NCBI RefSeq assembly: GCF_041027365.1
Contig: NZ_JBFTEH010000004.1
Location: 62,001 to 126,000, forward strand
Length of the DNA stretch: 64,000 nt
Reading direction: 5' to 3'
Source of the DNA: VKMB-3413 sp041027365
Lineage (GTDB): Bacteria; Pseudomonadota; Alphaproteobacteria; Rhizobiales; Rhizobiaceae
Shown here: positions 9,028 to 16,698 of the stretch, in pieces
Layout: every line of letters begins with the position of its first letter
Numbering within the stretch: the stretch's first letter is position 1
Made by a program: the position numbers and the translations under genes
The notes under the pieces: generated by a model
Told to the model about the DNA's origin: nothing
The model's database searches: none
Seen by the model: only the letters and a program-made list of their open reading frames with translations

Positions 9028-9852
9028 ATGAGCGTCAACAGCCCGCAGTTCCAGGACAAGCTTCAGGCGGTCGATCCGATCTGGGCGACGGTCCGCAGCG
9101 AGGCAGAGGCCGCGGCCGAGCGCGAGCCCGTGCTGTCCGGCTTCATCTACGCGACCGTGCTCAACCAGCGCAGCCTGGAAGCGGCGCTGATCTACCGCGT
9201 GTCGCAGCGGCTCGATCATCCCGACGTTCCGGCGGTGCTGATCGCCCAGGCCTTCGAGGAGATGCTGGCGAGCGGCGGCAGCTTCCCGGAGACGCTGCGC
9301 ACCGACATCCAGGCGGTCTACGACCGGGATCCGGCCTGCGAGCGCTATCTGGAGCCGCTCCTCTACTTCAAGGGCTTCCACGCGATCCAGACGCACCGGC
9401 TCGCCCACTGGCTCTGGGGGGAGGGGCGGCGCGACTTCGCCCTTTATCTCCAGGCGCGCTCCTCCGCGGTGTTCCAGACCGACATCCATCCGAATGCCGG
9501 CATGGGCCGGGGCATCTTCCTCGACCATGCCACCGGCCTCGTCGTCGGCTTCACCGCGAAGATCGGCGACAACGTCTCGATCCTCCAGGACGTCACGCTC
9601 GGCGGCACCGGCAAGGAGTTCGGCGACCGGCACCCGAAGATCGGCTGCGGCGTCTTGATCGGCGCGGGCGCCAAGATCCTCGGCAACATCAAGGTCGGTA
9701 ACTGCTCGAAGATCGCCGCCGGCTCGGTGGTGCTGAAGGAGGTGCCGCCGCATTCGACGGTCGCCGGCGTGCCGGCCCGTGTGATCGGCACGACGGGCGA
9801 TTGTGACGAGCCAGCGCGGGAAATGGATCAGCGCTTCGACCGCCCGGACTGA
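9028..9852 (+). CDS. cysE: Serine O-acetyltransferase
   Basis: A 274-residue CysE. It converts L-serine and acetyl-CoA to O-acetylserine, the carbon skeleton for cysteine. The N-terminal helical domain is followed by the left-handed beta-helix: TDIHPNAGMGRG, LDHATGLVVG with the catalytic Asp-His pair, LQDVTLGGTGK, and HPKIGCGVLIGAGAKILGN. The C-terminal tail, which mediates cysteine feedback and binding to cysteine synthase in the family, is present. GAGGGAGA lies eight bases before the ATG. The cysK that uses its product lies 1.5 kb downstream, and the following gene is the usual DUF3126 partner. Confidence 0.95.
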   Translation: MSVNSPQFQDKLQAVDPIWATVRSEAEAAAEREPVLSGFIYATVLNQRSLEAALIYRVSQRLDHPDVPAVLIAQAFEEMLASGGSFPETLRTDIQAVYDRDPACERYLEPLLYFKGFHAIQTHRLAHWLWGEGRRDFALYLQARSSAVFQTDIHPNAGMGRGIFLDHATGLVVGFTAKIGDNVSILQDVTLGGTGKEFGDRHPKIGCGVLIGAGAKILGNIKVGNCSKIAAGSVVLKEVPPHSTVAGVPARVIGTTGDCDEPAREMDQRFDRPD

Positions 9853-9924
9853 TCATTCGAAAGAGCTTGAATTCTCGCGGCGCGATCTAGCTAAGCCCCT
9901 TCGAACATTCAGAGGGAGAGCACC

Positions 9925-10134
9925 GTGAAGCCTGACGAGATCCGCAAGCTCGAAAGCTATCTGAAAAAAAGCTTCAAGGGCGCGGACCTGGAGGTTCGCA
10001 CCCTGCCGCGAAAGGCGGATTCGGCGGAGGTCTACCTCAACGAGGAGTTCGTCGGCCTGATCTCCAAGGATACCGACGAGGGCGAGACCTCCTACCATTT
10101 CACCATGACGATCCTCGACATCGACCTGGAATAG
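9925..10134 (+). CDS. DUF3126 family protein
   Basis: A 69-residue protein with the DUF3126 pattern (KPDEIRKLESYLKKSF at the N-terminus, EVYLNEEFVGLI in the middle, ILDIDLE at the end). Function is unknown. Small genes of this family commonly follow cysE in Hyphomicrobiales. The start is GTG at 9925, supported by GAGGGAGAG five bases upstream. It is 72 bp behind cysE and ends at a strong hairpin, so the two probably form one transcript. Confidence 0.85.
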   Translation: MKPDEIRKLESYLKKSFKGADLEVRTLPRKADSAEVYLNEEFVGLISKDTDEGETSYHFTMTILDIDLE

Positions 10135-10163
10135 CGCGGGCCGCGTCGAACGCTGGAATGAAG

Positions 10164-10195
10164 AAGGGGCCGGTCTCCCGGGAGACCGGCCCCTT
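10164..10195. terminator. Perfect 32-bp palindromic terminator
   Basis: A 32-bp perfect palindrome with 16-base arms (AAGGGGCCGGTCTCCC and its complement, no loop). It begins and ends with AA/TT, so it can act in both directions. It lies between cysE-DUF3126 on the plus strand and the convergent peptidase gene on the minus strand. Confidence 0.8.
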
Positions 10196-10276
10196 CGGCG
10201 CGCTCGGGACAGGACGGGAACACCCGCGCGCACCGAACGAGAGGAGACCCGGCAAGGCCGGGTCCGCTCCAAGTCC

Positions 10277-10882
10277 TTATCGCACGCTGCCGACGAGCAG
10301 GTTGCGGCTGTCGTTGATCGAGACCCACTTGCCGGGGTCCTTGTCCGACTGGCGCTTCAGATACTGGTAGTCCGTCGCGTCCCAGGCGAGCACCCGGTTG
10401 TCGAGATTGTCGAGGATGTAGTCGCCCTGGTCGGTGCGCACGGTCAGCACCGCATGGCCTTCGCCATTGGTCTGCCGCACCACGGTGATCAGGAGAGCCG
10501 ACGCCGGGACCCCGTCCCGCTGCAGCATGTACTGCTTCAGCAGCGCGAAATCCTCGCAGTCGCCCGCGGTGGTCGGATAGGCCCAGTATTCCGGAACCCC
10601 GTAGATCTCCTGGTCCGTCTCCGGGATGATCGCCGTGTTGACGGCATTGTTGACCTCGACCAGCGTCGTCCAGGCGGCGCGCGTCAGCTTCAGCGCCGCG
10701 ACCACCTTGTTCGGCTGGCAGGTGGCGGGATAGCGCTTGCAGAAGTCGTAGTGGCCGATCGGCTGCGAGGTGATGCCGCCGGTCAGCATCGCGGAGCCGT
10801 TTGCGCTGGCCGGCGTGGCGAGCGCGGCCGCCGCCAGAAGTGCAATTCCCGCCGCGGCGGCCATCCTGATGATCTTTTTCAT
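10277..10882 (-). CDS. Secreted transglutaminase-like cysteine peptidase (BTLCP, Peptidase_C93)
   Basis: A 201-residue protein with a clear signal peptide (KKIIRM then a hydrophobic run ending ATPASA). The bacterial transglutaminase-like cysteine proteinase triad is visible: Cys109 in AGDCEDFA, His143 in GEGHAVLTV and Asp158 in YILDNL. The family (PF06035) is periplasmic in alpha- and gammaproteobacteria. In LapG-type members it cleaves adhesins, but no LapD or large adhesin is encoded nearby, so that role is not supported here. GGGGAGA precedes the ATG by seven bases. Confidence 0.88.
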   Translation of the reverse strand: MKKIIRMAAAAGIALLAAAALATPASANGSAMLTGGITSQPIGHYDFCKRYPATCQPNKVVAALKLTRAAWTTLVEVNNAVNTAIIPETDQEIYGVPEYWAYPTTAGDCEDFALLKQYMLQRDGVPASALLITVVRQTNGEGHAVLTVRTDQGDYILDNLDNRVLAWDATDYQYLKRQSDKDPGKWVSINDSRNLLVGSVR

Positions 10883-11398
10883 TGTTCATTCTCCCCGTCG
10901 TTCCCAGGAGAATGGCAGACCAGTTTTACTTTGACGCGAAAGACGCAAACGCGGTTTGATTCAAATTGCGGCCAAAGTTGCAGGGAATTTTACTTAGATA
11001 AATCTCAACTTCGTCAGGAGAAATGTGGCCTGAAGTTTCGTGTTCTGTCAACCATGTTGCGCCGGAGTGGCCGGCGGCAGGGCTGCCGGCCGGTCTGGCC
11101 GGATCGCAGGCGGCGCTTCCTCGGGGAAAAGGCGTGCCAGAGCCGCGGGGCGGCGCGGTAAGGATTGGCTCCGACGGCACCGAAATCCGCAAGAGATCGG
11201 AAAGCATGGCGGAGAAATCGCGCCGGCCGGCCCCGCCCGATCCACGCCGCAAACGGCGCTCCGGCGACAGCATCCATTCCAGACCGGTGTTCCGGCCAGG
11301 CGCAGCGAAGCGCCCGCGCCGTCAACCTTGCCTTGCTCCTTCCCGGGTCATAGGTTCCCCGTAACGTTCCGAAGCCCAGCGCCCCCGAGTCCCCGCAA
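10883..11398. other. 516-bp intergenic region with an AT-richer core
   Basis: It separates the divergent peptidase and cysK genes. The part at 10921-11040 is visibly richer in A+T than its surroundings and probably holds the peptidase promoter. An open frame of 115 codons on the minus strand (10926-11273) has no ribosome-binding site or family resemblance, and I do not count it. No hairpin, tRNA or riboswitch was recognised. Confidence 0.5.
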
Positions 11399-12439
11399 AT
11401 GACCCGCTACAACTCCGTCATCGACGCTATCGGCAATACGCCGCTGATCCGCCTCAACAAGGCGTCGGAGGCGACCGGCTGCGAAATCTACGGCAAGGCC
11501 GAATTCATGAACCCCGGCCAGTCGGTGAAGGACCGGGCCGGCCTGTTCATCATCCGCGACGCGGAGGAGAAGGGGCTGCTCGAGCCGGGCGGCCTGATCG
11601 TCGAGGGCACGGCGGGGAACACCGGCATCGGCCTCGCGCTGGTCGCGAACGCGCTGGGCTACAAGACGGTGATCGTCATCCCGGAGACCCAGAGCGAGGA
11701 GAAGAAGGACGCGCTCCGCCTGATGGGCGCCGCCCTGATCGAGGTCCCGGCCGTCCCGTACAAGAATCCGAACAACTACGTGAAGCTGTCCGGCCGCCTC
11801 GCGGAACAGCTCGCCCGAACGCATCCGCAGGGGGCGATCTGGGCCAACCAGTTCGACAATACGGCCAACCGCGACGGTCATGTCGTCACCACGGCCGAGG
11901 AGATCTGGCACCAGACCGGCGGCGAGGTCGACGGCTTCATCTGCGCCGTCGGCACCGGCGGCACGCTCGCCGGCACGGCGATGGGGCTGAAGCGCCATTC
12001 CGGCAAGATCAAGATCGGCATCGCCGATCCGATGGGGGCTGCGCTCTACGAATACTACGCCCATGGCGAGCTGAAGTCCGAGGGATCCTCGATCACCGAG
12101 GGCATCGGCCAGGGGCGCGTCACCGCCAATCTCGAAGGCTTCGAGCCGGACTTCGCCTACCAGATCGGCGATGCCGAAGCCCTGCAGATCATCTTCGACC
12201 TCGTGCCCGAAGAGGGGCTCTGCCTCGGCGGCTCCTCTGGCATCAACATCGCCGGCGCGATCCGCATGGCGAAGGAGATGGGACCGGGCCACACGATCGT
12301 GACCATCCTCTGCGACTACGGCAACCGCTACCAGTCGAAGCTGTTCAATCCGGCCTTCCTGCGCGAGAAGAACCTGCCGGTGCCCGGCTGGATCACGGAG
12401 CGGCCGCAGTTCGACATCCCCTACGAAGCGGTCTCCTGA
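11399..12439 (+). CDS. cysK: Cysteine synthase A (O-acetylserine sulfhydrylase)
   Basis: A 346-residue fold-type II PLP enzyme that makes cysteine from O-acetylserine and sulfide. Lys44 in MNPGQSVKDRAG forms the Schiff base. The substrate loop reads EGTAGNTGIG instead of the more common ETSGNTG. The phosphate-binding glycine loop is AVGTGGTLAGT, and GLCLGGSSGIN lies in the C-terminal half. It is about 25-35 residues longer than E. coli CysK, a form common in alphaproteobacteria. An AlaX gene starts 2 bp after its stop, so they form an operon. CysE at 9.0 kb supplies its substrate. Confidence 0.92.
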   Translation: MTRYNSVIDAIGNTPLIRLNKASEATGCEIYGKAEFMNPGQSVKDRAGLFIIRDAEEKGLLEPGGLIVEGTAGNTGIGLALVANALGYKTVIVIPETQSEEKKDALRLMGAALIEVPAVPYKNPNNYVKLSGRLAEQLARTHPQGAIWANQFDNTANRDGHVVTTAEEIWHQTGGEVDGFICAVGTGGTLAGTAMGLKRHSGKIKIGIADPMGAALYEYYAHGELKSEGSSITEGIGQGRVTANLEGFEPDFAYQIGDAEALQIIFDLVPEEGLCLGGSSGINIAGAIRMAKEMGPGHTIVTILCDYGNRYQSKLFNPAFLREKNLPVPGWITERPQFDIPYEAVS

Positions 12440-12441
12440 GC

Positions 12442-13185
12442 GTGGCCGGCATGGGAACCGAACGGGTCTATCAGGAGGACAGCTACCTCTCGACCATGGA
12501 GGCGCGGCTGGTGCGCACCGCAGGCGACAACGGCCTCGTCTTCGACCGCACCAATTTCTTCGCCACCGGCGGCGGCCAGCCGGGCGACACGGGCTTCGTC
12601 GAGCGAGAGAACGGCGACAAGATCGCCATCGGCGCCACCATCTATTCGGACGACAAGGAAGACGTGGTCATGCTGGCGGAGGAGGGGGCGACCCTGCCCC
12701 AGCCCGGCGAGACACTGGTGCTGCATGTCGACTGGAAGCGGCGCTACAGACTGATGCGCATGCACACCGCCTGCCATCTCCTCTCCGTCGTCCTGCCGTT
12801 TCCCATAACGGGCGCCGCTGTCGGCGAGGAGGAGAGCCGGGTCGACTTCGACCTGCCCGACGCCGAGGCGGACAAGGCTTCGGTGACGGCGCGGCTGATG
12901 GAGCTCGTCGGCGGCAACCACCCGGTCTTCACCCGCTGGATCACCGAGGCGGAGCTCGACGCCAATCCGGGGCTGGTGAAGTCCGCCAACGTCAAGCCGC
13001 CGCGGGGCGCCGGCCGCATCCGGCTCGTCTGCATCGGCGAGGAGGGCGCGGTGGACACGCAGCCCTGCGGCGGCACGCATGTGCAGGAGACCGGCGAGGT
13101 CGGCGAGATCCATATCGGCAAGATCGAGAAGAAGGGCCGGGAGAACCGCCGGTTCCGCATCCGCTTCGGGCCGCTTCCCGCCTGA
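12442..13185 (+). CDS. Free-standing alanyl-tRNA editing protein (AlaX type)
   Basis: A 247-residue protein homologous to the editing domain of alanyl-tRNA synthetase. Zinc-binding motifs are complete: HTACH (His108, His112) and CGGTH (Cys209, His213). GGGQPGDTG near residues 43-51 is the usual N-terminal signature. AlaX proteins deacylate Ser-tRNA(Ala) or Gly-tRNA(Ala) in trans. The GTG at 12442 is two bases behind the cysK stop; an ATG at 12451 is an alternative start. Coupling to cysK is unusual enough to mention: the neighbourhood handles serine and cysteine, both mischarging risks. Confidence 0.88.
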   Translation: MAGMGTERVYQEDSYLSTMEARLVRTAGDNGLVFDRTNFFATGGGQPGDTGFVERENGDKIAIGATIYSDDKEDVVMLAEEGATLPQPGETLVLHVDWKRRYRLMRMHTACHLLSVVLPFPITGAAVGEEESRVDFDLPDAEADKASVTARLMELVGGNHPVFTRWITEAELDANPGLVKSANVKPPRGAGRIRLVCIGEEGAVDTQPCGGTHVQETGEVGEIHIGKIEKKGRENRRFRIRFGPLPA

Positions 13186-13283
13186 GCGGGCCGCGGGATT
13201 TTCCGTTGCCGGGCAATTTGCGCGGTGGCGGGACTGTCCTAAGTCTGACGAACCGCCCGCACACGTTCCAAGATGTCGGTTGC

Positions 13284-14141
13284 ATGAACCAGAATCCGTT
13301 CCTCGTCACGCCCGCAGATCTCGCGCCGCATCTCGGCCGCGCCGGCCTGTCGGTCGTCGACGCCTCCTGGTACCTGCCGGTGCAGGGCCGCGTGGCCTAT
13401 GCCGAGTTCGAGGCCGCGCATGTCCCCGGCGCCGTCTTCTTCGATCAGGACGAGGTGGTGGAGCCCGGGTCGAACCTGCCGCATACGCTGCCGTCGCCAG
13501 AGATCTTCGCCGAGGCCGCCGGCCGGCTCGGGATCAGCGAGACCGACACGATCGTCGTCTATGACGGGATGGGGCTGTTCTCCGCGCCGCGCGTCTGGTG
13601 GATGTTCCGCACCTTCGGCGCGAGGGACGTCCGCATCCTCGACGGCGGCTTTCCCGCCTGGCGGGAGGCCGGCCTGCCGATCGGGACGGGTCCGGCCGGG
13701 CCTCGCCGCGCGATCTTCACGCCGCACTTCGATGCGGGCGCCGTGGCGAGCCTGTCCGACATGCGCGGGATCGTCGCCGATGGCAGCCGCCAGATCGCCG
13801 ACGCCCGTCCGGCCGACCGCTTCGCCGGCGCTGTGCCGGAGCCGCGGGCGGGCGTGCGGTCCGGCCATATGCCGGGTGCCCGCAACGTGCCGATCGTCTC
13901 GCTTGCGGAGAGCGGCCGGCTGAAATCGCCCGACGCGCTGCGTGCGGTCTTCGCCGCGGCCGGCATCGACCCGGAGAAGCCGGTGGTGACGAGCTGCGGC
14001 TCGGGCGTGACGGCTGCGGTGATCAGCCTGGCGCTCGAAAGCCTTGGCAGCCGCGACCTCAAGCTCTATGACGGCTCGTGGACGGAGTGGGGCTCGGCAG
14101 ACGACACGCCGGTCGAGACCGGCGCCGCATCCGGCCGTTGA
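13284..14141 (+). CDS. sseA: 3-mercaptopyruvate sulfurtransferase
   Basis: A 285-residue two-domain rhodanese. The N-terminal inactive rhodanese domain covers about residues 8-130 and the catalytic domain about 150-280. The active-site loop is CGSGVTA with Cys238, the sequence typical of mercaptopyruvate sulfurtransferase; thiosulfate sulfurtransferases usually have CRKGVT. It transfers sulfur from 3-mercaptopyruvate to thiols or cyanide. The ATG at 13284 gives MNQNPFLVTP, a normal start; longer frames from 13206 are not family-like. It follows cysK-alaX in a cysteine-metabolism cluster. Confidence 0.9.
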   Translation: MNQNPFLVTPADLAPHLGRAGLSVVDASWYLPVQGRVAYAEFEAAHVPGAVFFDQDEVVEPGSNLPHTLPSPEIFAEAAGRLGISETDTIVVYDGMGLFSAPRVWWMFRTFGARDVRILDGGFPAWREAGLPIGTGPAGPRRAIFTPHFDAGAVASLSDMRGIVADGSRQIADARPADRFAGAVPEPRAGVRSGHMPGARNVPIVSLAESGRLKSPDALRAVFAAAGIDPEKPVVTSCGSGVTAAVISLALESLGSRDLKLYDGSWTEWGSADDTPVETGAASGR

Positions 14142-14146
14142 CCCTG

Positions 14147-14695
14147 ATGCGCCTGCTCGCGACGACGGTCACCAGCCTCGAGATGCGCCGGCGTCCGGAC
14201 GAGCGCCTGCCGCCGCCGCCGACCGACGCACCGCTGAGGATCGACGAGGTGCGCCAGATGCCGATCGAGCGCTACCGCGCGCTCTACAAGGCCATCGGCG
14301 CGCCGCATCACTGGACGTCGCGGCTCCTCCCGGATGCCCGGCTGAAGCGCGAGATCCACGCGCCGCGCACCCGCATCTTCGTCATGACGCTCGGCAGCGC
14401 GACCGCCGGCTGGTTCGAGCTGGAGATCAAGCGCGAGATCGACGAGGCGCGCATCGTCCATTTCGGCATCATGCCCGGCTTTCGGGGGCGGGACCTTGCG
14501 CACTTCATGCTCTCGCAGGCGATCTGGGCGGGATTTTCCGAGGGCGCCAGGCGGCTGACCATCGAGACCAACACGCTCGACCATCCCGCCGCGCTGCCGC
14601 TCTACAAGAAGCACGGCTTCCGCCCCTATGCGACGCGCGACGTCAAGACGCCGGCGATCGAGGCCGTGCGCGAACCGGTGCGGGAAGTCCGATGA
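14147..14695 (+). CDS. GNAT family N-acetyltransferase
   Basis: A 182-residue GCN5-type acetyltransferase. The acetyl-CoA loop is GFRGRDLAHFML, preceded by the strand ARIVHFGIMP, and the C-terminal motif is NTLDHPAALPLYKKHGF. It starts six bases after the sseA stop, and its last codons overlap the next gene by ATGA, so it belongs to the sseA transcript. The substrate is unknown: amines, amino acids or protein N-termini are all possible. Confidence 0.85.
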   Translation: MRLLATTVTSLEMRRRPDERLPPPPTDAPLRIDEVRQMPIERYRALYKAIGAPHHWTSRLLPDARLKREIHAPRTRIFVMTLGSATAGWFELEIKREIDEARIVHFGIMPGFRGRDLAHFMLSQAIWAGFSEGARRLTIETNTLDHPAALPLYKKHGFRPYATRDVKTPAIEAVREPVREVR

Positions 14696-15630
14696 GGGTC
14701 ATCTCCTTCGATGAGGCCGACCGGCTGCTGACCTGGTCGATGGTGGCGGATGCGATCGCGGACGGTCACCGTAGCGGCCCCGCGGAGATCGGCGACCTCC
14801 TGCTGCAAAAGGACGGCAACAGCCTCCTCAACCGCGCCGCCTGGATCGGCGGGCTCGGGATCGCGCTGAAGTCGGTGACGGTCTACTCCGGCAATCCGCA
14901 GAAGGCGCCGCCGCTGCCTTCGGTGCAGGGCAGCGTCCTCTTGTTCGACGAGGCCACCGGCGCGCCGAGCGCGGTGATCGACGGCGTCCTCGTGACCAAG
15001 TGGAAGACCGCCGGCGACTCGGTCCTCGGCGCGAGGCTGCTGGCGCGGCCGGACTCGCGCGAGCTCCTGGTCTGCGGCGCCGGCACGGTGGCGCGGACGC
15101 TGGTCGCCGCCTATCGCGAGCTGTTCCCGGCGCTCCAGGCGATCCGCATCTGGAACCGCTCGCCGGACAAGGCCGAGGGGCTGGCGGCCGAACTGGCGGG
15201 CGAGGGCGCTCCGGTGTCTGCGGCAACCGACCTCGCCGAGGCGGCGGCGTCGGCCGACATCATTGCGACGGCGACCATGGCCAGCCAGCCGTTCCTCAGG
15301 GGCGAATGGCTGAAGCCCGGCACCCATGTCGACCTGATCGGCGCCTATCGGCCGGACATGCGCGAGGCGGACGACACCGTCCTCACCCGGAGCGAGCTCT
15401 TCGTCGACAGTTTCGCGACGACGATCGGCCATATCGGCGAGATCGAGATTCCGCTGCAGGCCGGCACGATCGCCCGCAGCGACATCCGCGGCGACCTCTC
15501 CGACCTCGTCGCCGGCCGCGCCGGACGCAGCGGAGCGGACGCGATCACCGTCTTCAAGAACGGCGGCGGCGCGCATCTCGACCTCATGGTCTCCGAACTG
15601 ATCCGGCGACGGGTGGAAGCGGCGGTGTGA
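14692..15630 (+). CDS. Ornithine cyclodeaminase / mu-crystallin family protein
   Basis: A 312-residue protein of the ornithine cyclodeaminase superfamily. The substrate Lys/Arg region is KSVTVYSGNP, then VTKWKTAGDSVLGARLLA, the Rossmann glycine loop in LLVCGAGTVARTL (about residues 122-134), and the catalytic-aspartate region VDSFATT. Relatives include ornithine cyclodeaminase, alanine dehydrogenase and delta1-pyrroline-2-carboxylate reductase; sequence reading does not discriminate. The start overlaps the GNAT stop (ATGA), so translation is probably coupled. Confidence 0.82.
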   Translation: MRVISFDEADRLLTWSMVADAIADGHRSGPAEIGDLLLQKDGNSLLNRAAWIGGLGIALKSVTVYSGNPQKAPPLPSVQGSVLLFDEATGAPSAVIDGVLVTKWKTAGDSVLGARLLARPDSRELLVCGAGTVARTLVAAYRELFPALQAIRIWNRSPDKAEGLAAELAGEGAPVSAATDLAEAAASADIIATATMASQPFLRGEWLKPGTHVDLIGAYRPDMREADDTVLTRSELFVDSFATTIGHIGEIEIPLQAGTIARSDIRGDLSDLVAGRAGRSGADAITVFKNGGGAHLDLMVSELIRRRVEAAV

Positions 15631-15673
15631 GGGCGCCGAGCCGCAACCGTTCGGTTCGTTATGTCCTCCGGCC

Positions 15674-16300
15674 TCATGCGACCCCAACCTCTGCCACCCA
15701 GATGAGCATCGAATCCAACAATTCTTTCGTCGGATAGTCCTGAATGTCCTCTTCCGAGAAGCCGGCTCGCAATTGTCTCTCGTAGTGCCATTCCTGGAAG
15801 TCAACATACTTCCCAAGGATCAGAGCTGCGCCGAGATTGTCGGCACCTGCTTCGCTCACCAGCCAGTTTCGAACCTTCCGGACAGCCTTCTGATAATCGG
15901 CCTCGTGTGTTTCGATGTCGCAGCCGGATAAATCCGACAGTGCGGCCTGATATCGGTAACGCTTCTCTTCCAGGATGAGGATCTTTTTCTCTTCCCTGCC
16001 GCTGCCGAAGTAGAGGCGGCACGCATAGTCGATGCCCAGCTCAAAAGGCATGTTGAGCCGATAATGTTCACCGGCAACGGTCGCCTGGCAGCGGCTGAGG
16101 TCGTGGATCGAGTAACGAGATGACTCGATCAAGCCGCGAATTTTCTCCAGTCGATTCTCGGCGGAATCTGTCCGCTCTGTCGCAAGTCGAGGGACAAATC
16201 CGAGGTAGACGACGCAGAATAGGATCGCCTGCAATATAGGCGAATAGTCGTCGTCAAAGGGACAGTTGATGAAAACGGAGTTCTCGAAGGAGGACGCCAA
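15674..16300 (-). CDS. TIR / nucleoside-deoxyribosyltransferase-like protein of unknown function
   Basis: A 208-residue protein of a widespread uncharacterised family. Residues 9-20 read VFINCPFDDDYS, followed by a helix and the strand FVPRLATE; SIHDLSR is at 64-70 and NMPFELGIDYA at 83-93. This layout matches the flavodoxin-like fold of TIR domains and nucleoside 2-deoxyribosyltransferases, where the Glu of an FELG motif (here Glu87) is catalytic; NAD or nucleoside cleavage is therefore an inference. The start is TTG at 16300, four bases after the DUF2188 stop, with AAGGG within that gene's end acting as ribosome-binding site. GC is low (32 of 60 at 16021-16080, versus 43 of 60 at 17041-17100), suggesting transfer. 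It may be a defence effector. Confidence 0.75.
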   Translation of the reverse strand: MASSFENSVFINCPFDDDYSPILQAILFCVVYLGFVPRLATERTDSAENRLEKIRGLIESSRYSIHDLSRCQATVAGEHYRLNMPFELGIDYACRLYFGSGREEKKILILEEKRYRYQAALSDLSGCDIETHEADYQKAVRKVRNWLVSEAGADNLGAALILGKYVDFQEWHYERQLRAGFSEEDIQDYPTKELLDSMLIWVAEVGVA

Positions 16301-16303
16301 CCG

Positions 16304-16531
16304 TCAACCCTTAGGCGGATAGGAGTCGTTTCCATACGAGTTTCGCTCGCGAATTCGGCCGTCCTCGCCATGGATATACAGTTCTGTCTTCTGGGCCCGC
16401 GCGATCCGGCGGGCTTCCTCTATGGCTTCCTTCTGCGTCGGGAATGTTCCGGAGGCGCGTGACGCGCCTGCCCGCCGGACGCTCCAGTTGTTTCCGCTTG
16501 GTACGACGTGCTGACCCTTCTTCGACCGCAT
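16304..16531 (-). CDS. DUF2188 domain protein
   Basis: A 75-residue DUF2188 protein. HVVPSGNNWSVRRAGASRAS leads, then TQKEAIEEARRIAR and the closing SYGNDSYPPKG, which is the most conserved part of the family. DUF2188 proteins are small basic proteins of unknown function. The gene lies directly upstream of the TIR-like gene and is translationally coupled to it; together they look like a two-gene unit. The divergent hydrolase gene begins 167 bp away. Confidence 0.85.
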   Translation of the reverse strand: MRSKKGQHVVPSGNNWSVRRAGASRASGTFPTQKEAIEEARRIARAQKTELYIHGEDGRIRERNSYGNDSYPPKG

Positions 16532-16698
16532 TGTCCTGCCCCGATCTTGATCCCGTCACGATATACGATCCTTCGCCTGCTTCTGCCATCCCGGAAGGTG
16601 CGCGGACCCCGTCGCCAGGAGCGCCTAGGTGGTTCCACCCCGCCGCCGGACGCGCTAGAGGTTCTCCGCCTCATGATCCGCGAACGGACGTCTGACCC

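Noticed and set aside
10277..10882. Calling the transglutaminase-like peptidase LapG
   Set aside because: Neither LapD nor a large adhesin is encoded nearby; only the general family can be claimed.
10926..11273. A 115-codon minus-strand frame in the gap before cysK
   Set aside because: No ribosome-binding site and no homology; composition looks like non-coding high-GC sequence.
15674..16531. Calling the DUF2188/TIR-like pair a toxin-antitoxin or a named defence system
   Set aside because: The fold and layout are suggestive only; no named family could be assigned from sequence reading.
16311..16589. A second minus-strand frame overlapping the DUF2188 gene
   Set aside because: The DUF2188 frame has clear family motifs; the other does not.
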